Assembly: GCA_039621445.1 (NCBI GenBank)
Contig: CP154954.1
Location: 17,762,589 to 17,826,588 of the forward strand
Direction: 5' to 3'
DNA: 64,000 nucleotides
DNA from: Euglena gracilis
Lineage: Eukaryota > Euglenida > Euglenophyceae > Euglenales
This document shows positions 54,957 to 64,000 of the stretch, piece after piece; the stretch's first letter is position 1, and every line of letters starts with the position of its first letter. The position numbers were made by a program, and so were the translations under genes. The notes below the pieces were generated by a model. It did not search any database. It was not told the DNA's origin and saw nothing but the letters and a program-made list of their open reading frames with translations.

Positions 54957-56462
54957 ATGGACCATTTTTTGGATGATGGGGTTGGTTTTCAAGAGAAAGC
55001 CAAGCGAAACCCTCAAAGAAATCGAAAAATTTGGGAATATGAACTTTGTTGCGGTATGAGCCGCACTCCCGCACATGGTATTGATCCTGAGATGCATCAT
55101 CATCACCATTCGTGCATTCGCGATTCACCAAGTTTGCAAGGTACCTATGGTACACCAAGTGGAATATTGAACGCGCATTCGCATAATACACCCAAAAGTA
55201 CACTTGGTTCAACCACCGAGGTACCCGCGCATGGTGCGGTTTTGCGCCCAGGCCAATCCTCCTTGAATACCACCGAAGGGCCATGGGAGTCTCAGAAAGA
55301 TATCAAAGGAATCATCGCTATCGCGAAAAAGGTGAAGCCCCAACGGGACGGTGACCCAACAACATGGAAACAGTTTTTCCGTGATTGCGAATATTATTGG
55401 GATCTGAAAGCATCAACCCGGGACGAAAATCCGGAGGTGACCAAAATGTAATTGATAGATTGTCTACCAAAAGACGAAAAGGAACGCGCCAGACAATTGG
55501 TCATTCGCGGGCGCATTTCTTTTCAGGATTTGGTTGAGCAATATGCTTCATCATGTTCCAGTTTGGTTTCCAGAATAACTCTAGAGAAAAAATGGCAGCA
55601 ATATTCCTCCCATGACCGAAAATGGAGGTCGATACACCTATGGTACTCAAAATGGCTTTCTTTGGCAGCCGAAGTAGACGAGTTAGGCGAAACCCAAATG
55701 AAAGAGCAATTTGACGCAGTATTACTGCACTTTATACCCAAACTCATCAAAGAAAATCACCGCGAGGAACTCGCAGGACATGTTTTGACGCTCGATGAGC
55801 GATGGAACTATGTTTCCAAACAGTTGAAGCTATCACAGCTTCTGGGACAAATCCAGTCGGCTTATACGAGCCACCCCACAGCAGGAATACCCGCTATACA
55901 AGTCAGTTCTGTGAAAAAAGTGTCACGCTTATCACATACCGCTATAGCGGAATCCAAATTGCGCAATTCGCGCTCTTCAGAAGGATTTTCAGACAAATTG
56001 TGCTTTTTGTGTAACAAAAAGGGTCATATATTTTGCCATTGTCCAAATCCCGCAGCGCGAAAGCGCAACACAAGCCCAAGAGGATCGGCATCATCATGCA
56101 GTTCTCGTTTTTCACATAATGCGCATTCGCAAAAATCAAAATATCGATCACAATCCACATGTTCACTGTGCGGAATCACCAACCCCCCCTCACCCAAATG
56201 TCGCTATGCGACTCCTCCCCACCCAAGCCATAGCCATCGCGATATGACTCGCAGTTCAAAAGATCATACTTCAGCCAAAAGGCATAAGGTAGGTCAACGA
56301 ACAACCTCTATTGAGGAGTATCACCCGGCTTCGGGCAGGGAGGGGGATGATACCCCACGTAACCAAAGGGATCATCCCTGCTTAAGCGCTCATAAATTCA
56401 GAGACGTATATGCGTCAAGAAAGTCAATGGCTGATACGGCCACCGGTTCGGATTTTGAGTAA
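54957..56462 (+). pseudogene. Element C Gag capsid and zinc knuckle part
   Basis: The frame has DPTTWKQFFRDCEYYWDLK, an in-frame TAA at 55449-55451, then LIDCLPKDEKERARQLV, which is the capsid-like region of element B with one stop. The first knuckle is intact (CFLCNKKGHIFCHC). The second reads CSLCGITNPPSPKC, with the zinc-binding His replaced by Pro. An Arg/Ser/His-rich tail ends at 56462. Confidence 0.87.
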
Positions 56463-57224
56463 AGACACGCGAAACCCAGGAATGCGGACTACAGAGGCTA
56501 CTAGAAAGGAGGTGACAGGAGTCATGACCCTAGTCATCCCCTGCCCAGTATCCTTTCTGGTCATCGTTCCAGGATTTTCTGGTGTCCCCGCTCAAAATTC
56601 TGCCACATTGTTGACATAGAGATAGTGTTTTTGTTACCGGTTGTTGATGCACTAGGGGATACCCCATTTGTGTAACTTGTGCTTGAATGGATTTACGCTC
56701 CAAGAATGCACACAGCTCCGCAAACTTCTTTCCCCCCCCCAAAAAAAACTTCCACTACTCATCACTTTTACATACCGTTTTCGATGACAGCAATACCGTT
56801 TTCTACAACACCAACACCGTTTTCAACCCAGGGGTAAAGAGAAAGTGCCCCCCCTACCCACCGCATATCCACAAAGGTTCCACATGCGGTAGGGGTAACA
56901 AGTAGCTTAACCCCCCCAACGTTTCACTGGGTTCCAAGACGAAAGCCCTAAGGCCTGAAATTGGAATGGTGTCGAGTAGTCGCCCAGCTGCTTTCATTTT
57001 CCGTTTTCCACCAGGTTTGTCGATTGCAGACAATCCTGTAAACCCCCCGCAGCTCAAATTCGCATACAATTTTTCTTACACACTCCACCCCCCCCCAGAC
57101 CAACATGCGCGACAAGGACAACTATTCAGCACCTCCACCCAAGGTGTGCACTCTAGGAGAAATTTCCACACAACCAACAACCAAACACAAAAGGAAATAA
57201 CTGAAACCAAACTAACCACCACCC
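56463..57224 (+). pseudogene. Element C protease remnant
   Basis: No DTG active site is found. Around 56690-57060 the frame keeps the tail of element B protease: VFNPGVKRKCPP, NVSLGSKTKALRPEIG, SSRPAAFIFRFPPGLSIADN. A deletion therefore removed the catalytic part and joined the gag end to the protease tail. Confidence 0.65.
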
Positions 57225-57600
57225 CCGCGCCTATGGCGCCCCCCAAGCGCCTATGGAACCCACTTGGAACCCACTACCCCCCCCGCGCCTTTGGCGCCTC
57301 CCTGCGCATATTGCGCAAAGTGCGTACAGCACAGACGCTGCGCCTATGGCGCCACCCACCATCGCGCATAGCGCAAATCTTGCGCATAATGCCCCCCCCG
57401 CGCTATATGGCGCCCCCAACCACCGTGCCTATGTCGCTCACACCCCCGCGCATATTACGCTCCCCACGCGCATAGCGCTCATCGCGTGCCTATTGTTTTG
57501 CACACCGCGCATAGCGCGCACCTCCCCACCCGCGCATATTGTGCAACCCGCAAACAAGATGCGCCCCCCCGCCCCCCACCTGTGCATAGCGCAAATCTCG
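57225..57600 (+). repeat. GCGC-type palindrome tract in element C
   Basis: Examples are GCGCCTATGGCGC (57228-57240), TGCGCATATTGCGCA (near 57303-57317) and GCGCATAGCGC (near 57469 and 57508). The position matches the AHIA tract of element B. Confidence 0.8.
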
Positions 57601-57799
57601 CACAATCGCGTATATATCTTCAAAATGGGTATCTGCCCAACCCAACCATATTATTTTGGGAATAAGTCCCAAAGATGTTTGTGTACATATTTCACAATGG
57701 CATTTTTGTTGCTGATTTGCAAACCACATGCTCAAAATGCAGATTTGGTTTACTTAAGCAACAAAAGTAGCCATCCCCCCCTCTTTGACCACGAACTTG

Positions 57800-58114
57800 T
57801 TGGTCAACTTGGCGAACACCAAAGGTGTTTTGATCATTCAAGCGCACAGTTGCGCTGACTTCAAAGTTATTTGCAAAAACACAAGATGTGTGATAAGTTT
57901 TTGGGATACATTGCTAATACTGTATTTTTCCCATGAACTTGCACAGCTTTGTGAAGAACAGCTATTTTGTGAACAAAATGGCCTTTTTCTTATTGCAGAA
58001 GTGAATCCCGATAGGGAAAAAGTTGAATTCCTCGAGAAAATATGCAACATAGTTGCCACCCCCCCCAAAAAAAATGAAGAAATTTCATTCAAACATGCAT
58101 TTTTGTGGACTTGA
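57800..58114 (+). pseudogene. Element C methyltransferase-like relic
   Basis: The frame reads CVISFWDTLLILYFSHELAQ then GLFLIAEVNPDREKVEFLEK. This parallels element B FWGDTILWMHLPLKL and GALLVSVNPGAEWFQNL at the same map position. The NPPF-type box is absent. The assignment rests on the B/C comparison and is tentative. Confidence 0.45.
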
Positions 58115-59924
58115 CCACTTAGCCTTAGGTCTATGTGACCAATACACCCTATGATGTGCAAGGCCTATGGGCCATTACCATGGGTCCATAGGACCAATTT
58201 GCACAAATTGCAAGGACCCAAAGGACCAAAGGTCCACAAATCCATGTTATAAAGTGAAAAGTCCATAGGACGTTTCACCTCAAAAAAAAATGGTTCAAAA
58301 GCTTCAAAATTTCTGGCACCTCGTACCATGAGGTTTTGACTGTACGTAGTAGTGCGTATGAGATAGAAACCAAAAGTTGTCTTTGTAGAATAAATTATTG
58401 GAGCTTATAGCAAAAACTCACTCACACTGGCAAAAGATCAAAGACGTATCTCAGCGCCTGTAGCTGGCCGATAGGCCATGTTACCCCTCATTCGAAAGCT
58501 CGTTCGATGAGCCGTCCAGCGGTGCAAACAGATCGCTGTAACTCTGCACGGTACTCTTATTTGAGAAGATCGTGAAAAATTGAATTAAGCCCGGCCAATC
58601 CGGCCAAAAGCCAAATTTTGGGCCAGATCTTGTACGATCGTGTACCAGACTGGCAAATCAGCCTGAAAAGCTTCTATACTGTTCCCCACATCGTTTCTGA
58701 TGGCTAATTACCATTGGTTACCAGATGGGCTAATGGCATTTTTTTTAGTACCTTTGGCAGGAATCTGCCCATTACCCCCTCTTTATGGGCTATTAGGCCT
58801 CGTACAGTTCAGAGGGCTATAGCCCACCGTTTGGAGCCATTTCGACTCACTAGAATCATTTTTAGGAGCACTTATGTGCAAATTTTCATTTAAATCATTG
58901 ATTTTCTGCAATTTTTGGTGATTTTTCTTTATTCTGGCACTCATATCCCTAATGGGAGTGACCATGAGTCACTATGCCAGAGTGGAATGCAAAGGAATAT
59001 GCTGATATTGCAATTTCCTTTGCTCAAGATGTCATCGACATGTTTTACTTGCATCTTCAGGCGTATTTTTGCTTTTTTGCGATATTTCTACACAATTATA
59101 CAAATGTTTGGGTGATGTGGGATCCCAAAATCTGTAAAAACAACAAACATCCAGTGTTATTGGACACTCTCAACAAGCACTATGTGCACTTGGCGAATTT
59201 GCAGTCTTAATGACTCAAAATGCAACGAAGTTGCACTTTTCGTCACAAAAATGCAGCTCTCGACGCAGAATCTGCATTTCTGCCCTAAATCGTGACAGGG
59301 ATCGCCCTAAAAATCTGACAAAAGTCAGTATTTCTCAGTGGCATAGTCACTAATGATGAGATTTTGTCATATTTGCAGTATTTTATCTACCTACCACACT
59401 AACGGCATTCCTGCCCCCCCCACTTTATTCAGTGGGACCCCCTTACCGATATAATTCGGAGGACCTAATGGTCATCATGTGCAACACCAATGGTGTCATT
59501 CTGCAAGGTTATAAGAACCATAGCTCAAAAATGGTGAAATCCAGCTTTTTGTGATGAATTTCACCGCACTGGAACAATGTTCCACCATTTTATGTGCATT
59601 CACAGTTCATTTGCGGTTTTTCAAAGTGGTATAAGCCACACCAACCACAGTTGTTCTGTGAATTGGCAGCAGCCTGCCACAATTCCGCATTTTTTCTGTG
59701 GTTGTACACATCAGTATGATCTTTTTGGCAATCTGCCGATTTTTTTGATTCGGGTATACACCCATTAGTATTTTTGTGCCATGCACACTCCGCAAGACAA
59801 TGTTTCTGGGCGATAAAGCCTACCCCCCCATTATTTTTGGCTAAGGCCAACCCTTCAGCCTACAGGCTGCACACCCAAGGCACAAATGCTAAATCTACAG
59901 TTTTTAGGGCTACTGCCCGCTATT
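58115..59924 (+). other. Element C internal non-coding DNA
   Basis: This stretch holds no recognisable gene, and pol should have been here. It is full of short hyphenated palindromes, including GGCCTATGGGCC, GGTCCATAGGACC and TTGCACAAATTGCAA between 58160 and 58215. Confidence 0.6.
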
Positions 59925-60603
59925 CTGAGGTATACGCCTCTGGGGTACCCCATCGGCAACATCGTGTCCGTGCCGCGCTGCGAAGTCTTCCCCAGCGGTA
60001 TAGGCCGCCATTAAGAAGACGCACAGCGCACAGCGCGCACACCGTAATAATAGTTCCCAACTTGTTACTTTTCGGCCTTAAGGCCCCCATAAGACTGCCA
60101 GACAGCAAAAATTCTTTGTAAGGTCTTTAGACCAGCCCCCCACTCCTCTCCCCTTCCCCCTCCCCGGGCAAAATCGCTGTCGCCGGCAGTTGGTTTTGTA
60201 AATAGGCTTTCTTCCCTGTCAGGTATGACTGGCCAGGAGCCCCCTCCTTCCACACCCACCCGAGAATACGTTTTCCGATCATGGAATACACCACCCCAAG
60301 TGCCATAGGCACACCCAATCCTGGGAGGATGGGATTCTGGAAAGAAAACCTTCCAGCCCCACTTTCCAAGCGGGCTCTTCCACTTCCACCCGTTTACCGC
60401 AGTAAGTAGTTAGCCGCAGAAGCGGGTGAACTCTTTTGCGCGTTTTGGGTTTTTGGGTTCCCCTCTCTACCTAGCCGTTTCTGGTTTTAGACTTTGTGAT
60501 GGAGAAGCAGACACAAGACTTGCGGTTCCTGGTGTACATTCCTCAATCTCAGAGCTCTGCTTGAATCCTTGCTGGCCTGGTCCAGTAAGGAAATCGGGCA
60601 AAG
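59925..60603 (+). other. Conserved non-coding block before C 3' LTR
   Basis: It aligns with 13962-14660 of element B in the same element orientation and lacks a long frame. It ends at the polypurine tract 60604-60617 (CCCTGGGAGGGGGA). Conservation here exceeds that of the two LTR bodies. Confidence 0.7.
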
Positions 60604-60617
60604 CCCTGGGAGGGGGA

Positions 60618-61031
60618 TGTGTCCCAGGCAGCATGAACACCATGACGCTGTGCATAGCAGCAATCTGCAGAATGTACAGTGGCATGCCGGATAGCACCAT
60701 TCCAGGTTCTGCAATACAAATTGCAGAATTAGGAATGGCCTATCCTATATCTCTTCACCCTTTCCCTTCACAGGTGGTATTTTTTCTTTCATGATTTCAT
60801 TTGCCTGATCAAAGGCATTTTCGATTTCAACACTCCGATTGGAGAAGAATTGTGGAACCGAAGGTCCGAAATCACACCTGGTTTGCCTTGTGCTCTGCAT
60901 AAGCCCAAAGGCAATAAAAACTAATAGTTAAGTGAAAGACTTTTCTTTTTTGTTACTGTCCTGGTTCTGTTCCCACGGGAGGGTGTAATTAGGCCGACAG
61001 GCAGTGGGAATAGAGTCAGGGGACGTACACT
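60618..61031 (+). repeat. Element C 3' LTR
   Basis: This is 414 bp, bounded by the polypurine tract on the left and the CATAC duplication (61032-61036) on the right. Confidence 0.93.
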
Positions 61032-61036
61032 CATAC

Positions 61037-61699
61037 CAACCCCCACCTCCCAATACCGCCCACTGCCCTTTGCATGTGCTGGCTGGGTTATTGGAAGGTT
61101 ACTGATTAGGCATGGCCACAGATTAGGATAGGAACCTATGAAGGCACTCCCTACCTTTGGCGTCATTCCCTCCTCTCTTCCTGCGCCCTGCCCCCCAGGT
61201 CCCACACTCTGGAAAATGACTCTGGCCATTTATCGGTATGTGGGAACTCAACTTTCATCCTGGAAGAAAAATTCAAAGTGCAAAGATATTTCTCCCCTAT
61301 CATTCCAGGTCACACTCCAGTTTAACCAACCACAGGACCACACACTGGCTCGCACAAGCTTGCAAACAAACGGTCATTCACCTTTCTGGATGCGCAGGGG
61401 CTATGTGCGGTCATAGCGACTCCTCGCACACACTCCCCCCCCTTTAGCGCTCAGAAAGACCTTGAATCCCCCCCCCCGTGGGGATGACAAGAGGCACATT
61501 TCTCCCGCCTCGGCAGGAGGTACCCAAGGACCTGCCCTCCCCCCAAACCTCAGGTGGGGCGGGACTACTTCTCCTCACTCTACACATTGTTTGCGTGATG
61601 AGCGGACTTACCACAGGAAGCCTCACCCCTCTTCAGCGGAGTGGGTGTTCTTCCCGCAGGTTTCCCGGACCCCCCCACAGGAGAAGGTGGCTAATCTCC
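61037..61699. other. Unassigned spacer between C and D2
   Basis: No gene is recognised; only short frames in C-rich DNA occur. The left part continues the target site of element C. Confidence 0.45.
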
Positions 61700-61820
61700 C
61701 ACGACCATTCGGGCTTCGCACACTCTGGGGGTGAGATCCTGCTTTGTGTGCCGGCTGTTTTGTTGTTTGCGTTCTTTTGGCGGGGTGCTTCTTACTGCTT
61801 TTTGGTGCCCGAGTTGGCGT
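61700..61820 (+). repeat. D2 5' inverted terminal repeat
   Basis: ACCATTCGGGCTTCGCAC, GAGATCCTGCTTTG-GTGCCGGCTGTTTTGTT and TGCTTCTTACTGC-CGAGTTGGC words match D1 terminal repeats (compare 1881-1980 and 2268-2285), with several substitutions. The outer edge is estimated. Confidence 0.82.
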
Positions 61821-61845
61821 ATATTAACGTCCTTCGACAATCAGA

Positions 61846-64000
61846 ATGGCAACGTACGAAAAATTAACATCAGAAGACGAGAACGTGTTCAACAACGCGT
61901 GGACAGAACTGTTCTTCAACGAGGGCAACATGGCGAAACTACTGGCGTAATCGTCCCCGGAATCCCTCGTGAGCGTCATCGCGGCCGGCCAAAACTGGCT
62001 GGGAGGCGGATGGCACACTACGAAGTGCGCAACGAAGGTCCACGAGTTGACCCAGGTGGCGATGGTCTCCAGCCAAATCGGAGACTACAGGAATTCTTTC
62101 TTGTACTCGGTGGCGTTAGCAGGAAGCGTGGAGGTACCCCTAATAGACTTGGGGCAGACAGCGGCGGACGTGGCGTTCAAGCTGGCTGATCGTTGGCTGA
62201 ACAAGAGTTCGAAGAAAGACAAGGGGATGACGCAGAAAGCGGAGCGGTCCGCGATGGAGGAGGACGGAGAAGACGAGGAGGACAACGACAACGACGACGC
62301 GGAAGAACGGCTCCCCTGGCAGGAGGAACTGGCGCCACTGGCGCCAGAGCTGGCAGCGTGCCTTCGGCACGTCGAAAAGGGAGTGAGAATCCCCTGGAAG
62401 ATGGTCCTGGGAGAGCTGCCCAGGTACCAGGGGTTAAAAATGCGAGCAGAGGATAATAACCACAACCAGGACGGCAAAGGGGCCTGGGACAAGCAATTGA
62501 AGGCATGGCAACAAAAGATGTTACACCTGGAAAGAATGGTGGCCTGCCTGTATGGCAGTGTGGAGACAGACTATCAAATATTGGCTCAACAATTGTTTTT
62601 TGCTGTGGCAGAGCTGGAGCAGACGCTGCTGAGGGAGAGGAAGAAGTGCAGCATTCCAGGGGCCATCCCAAGTACAAACAACGGGCTGTTCTCCAAAGAA
62701 GATTTGGCTGTTGACAAAGCCCAATGGGCTCTGAATCAAGCAGGCTTGGCAACAGCTTTCTCCAGACATTCTATGTCTCATTTTCCCATTCCCACAGGAA
62801 ACAAAGGATTTAAATTCAAGTTTGGCAAAGGCAAAGGCTATGGCAGCCAATTCAAGTCTGGGAGAGGAAGAGGCTATGGCAGCCTGTGGAAGAGCCCAGG
62901 AGGGCAGAAGGGGTATGGATCCCCTACTGAATCTTCCACCTCCCCAATCATGTCCCCAGGAAAGGCAAGGGCAAAGCATGAAGCATCAAAGACCCCAAGA
63001 AGGGGTGAAGCCATCAAGGCCAGACCATCCAGGGAGTGGGGGAGAGACCCCCCAGCTGAACTCCATGGAGGAGATAATCCCCCTGCTAACCCCTGCTCTG
63101 AGGCCATCCCCAGTCTGGCAAGAGATCCGGGAGACAGTGACCTGGCCCACAACAAACTCCCTACCAGAGAATGGGAGAAAGGAATCATCCAGGGCCTGGA
63201 TTTCAAAGAAAGGGCATGGCTGGGGGTGCCCTTGTTTCAGAGACTAAGGAAATGTCTGCCATGGTGGCAGGAGAATGCAAATCAGTGGGTAGTAGCACTA
63301 ATTCAAACAGGTGTGCAGCCAGACCAACCCCTACCCAGGTGTCTGTCAACAAGACAGCAGCAAAAGTCAGAACAAGAAGTCAGCGTGGCCTCAAAAATCC
63401 TAAGGGAGTACCAAGAAAGTGGGGCAACCAAAAAGTTGCAAAATGCCCAAGACACTGTCCACCTAGTGCCATGGTTTGTGTTGTCCAAACCAGAAGGGGA
63501 GGGGGTCAAGCATCGACTTATCACAGATTGTCGAGACCTAAATCAATTCTGCTGTCCAGAAAAGTTCACTTTGGAAAATATGTCCACAATTTTCCCTACT
63601 CTGAAAAAAGGGGATTGGGCAGTCAAACTAGACTTGAAAGATGCATACTTTCATCTGGGACTGGAAAAATATTTCAAAAGGTTTGTCAGAATTCAAGTGG
63701 GACCAGACCTGTGGGAGTTTCAGGGAGCCTGTTTTGGCCTAGGCACCCTCCCAAAATTGTTCATGTCACTGATGAAAGTTCTGCTAAAACTGTGGAGGTC
63801 AAAGGGAATGCAGGTGTTCGTCTATTTGGACGACATCATTCTGTTTTGTTCAACAGAAAATTTGGTGAAAAAACATTTGCTGCAGATGCTGGACACATTA
63901 GGGGAGGATGGGTTCCAGGTCAGCCAGAAAAAGTCTGTGTTTACTCCCACACAAAGGATACAACATTTGGGATTCATCACAGACTTGCAAAAAGGTCAGC
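61846..64000 (+). pseudogene. D2 gag-like and RT polyprotein (early stop, open 3')
   Basis: An ATG at 61846 starts a frame with TAA at 61948-61950, codon 35. The same frame then stays open for 683 codons to the window end, so one nonsense change interrupts an otherwise continuous gene. The N-terminal 230 residues look helical, with an acidic run (EEDGEDEEDNDNDDAEE). About 310-350 is Gly/Lys/Arg-rich (KFGKGKGYGSQFKSGRGRG), as in nucleic-acid-binding Gag tails. RT follows with VKHRLITDCRDLNQF, LDLKDAYFHLGL and the catalytic VFVYLDDIIL at 63814-63843. In contrast with D1, no minisatellites are present. Confidence 0.88.

Larger units (their letters stand above)
52427..61031 (+). mobile_element. 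Non-autonomous Ty3/gypsy-related element C
   Basis: LTRs of exactly 414 bp (52427-52840 and 60618-61031) and a CATAC duplication (52422-52426 and 61032-61036) give complete borders. Gag (53089-56462) aligns with element B Gag. After it only a protease tail and a methyltransferase-like relic remain, and RT, RNase H and integrase are absent. About 1.8 kb of unassigned DNA and the conserved 3' block follow. It would depend on proteins from a relative such as B. Gag itself also has frameshifts and a stop. Confidence 0.92.
61700..64000 (+). mobile_element. DIRS-like element D2, 5' part (cut by window end)
   Basis: A terminal repeat related to D1 (61700-61820) is followed by an ORF with gag-like and DIRS RT sequence that runs off the window. 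RNase H, methyltransferase, recombinase and the right end are not in view. It lies in the opposite orientation to D1. Confidence 0.85.

Noticed and set aside
58974-59210. Small aromatic-rich ORF in element C as a new gene
   Set aside because: It is only 78 codons, lies in non-coding element DNA, and has no counterpart in element B.

Overview
The window is eukaryotic, non-coding-rich DNA made almost entirely of retrotransposons inserted next to and inside one another. I recognise no conventional host gene with confidence, no rRNA or tRNA gene, no CRISPR array and no bacterial operon structure. The mix of DIRS-like tyrosine-recombinase elements, chromodomain Ty3/gypsy elements and retroelement-borne DNA methyltransferases points to an alga or other protist with a large, transposon-dense genome. 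Charophytes and dinoflagellates are the lineages in which retrotransposons carrying cytosine methyltransferases are known, but the host cannot be named from this sequence alone.

Layout. (1) 1-1823: no gene seen, with long G/C runs. (2) 1824-6383: a DIRS-like element (D1) on the minus strand, with inverted terminal repeats, an internal complementary region, gag-RT-RNase H-methyltransferase and a tyrosine recombinase. (3) 6825-12271: three tandem copies of a 1.8 kb piece of a second DIRS family. (4) 12272-13506: unassigned DNA holding a 120 bp repeat. (5) 13507-44518, minus strand: a Ty3/gypsy element (B) with 440-442 bp LTRs and a CTGAG target-site duplication. B carries gag, protease, a methyltransferase-like relic, RT-RNase H, integrase, chromodomain and a large unknown third ORF. 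(6) 15612-29214, minus strand, nested inside B's third ORF: a 13.6 kb Ty3/gypsy element (A1) with two 640 bp LTRs and a CATG duplication, whose pol carries a C5-cytosine DNA methyltransferase ahead of the protease. (7) About 44770-50727, minus strand: a truncated, decayed relative of A1 (A2). (8) 50728-52426: degenerate GGCTGG repeats and a possible membrane-protein ORF. (9) 52427-61031, plus strand: element C, a relative of B with 414 bp LTRs and a CATAC duplication, which has lost nearly all of pol. (10) 61700-64000, plus strand: the 5' part of a third DIRS element (D2), cut by the window edge.

How it fits together. Every element has at least one frameshift or stop, so none looks autonomous now. 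LTR divergence counted by eye (B about 5%, A1 and C about 3%) agrees with the nesting order, since B is older than A1, which sits inside it. A second copy of the 120 bp repeat at 12723-12842 acts as an empty site confirming B's insertion point. The recurring theme is methyltransferase domains in three separate retroelement lineages: an adenine-type domain in DIRS, a C5-cytosine type in A1/A2, and a decayed adenine-type relic before RT in B/C. A second theme is an unusual density of short hyphenated palindromes, strongest in B and C and including the repeat units of their Gag proteins.
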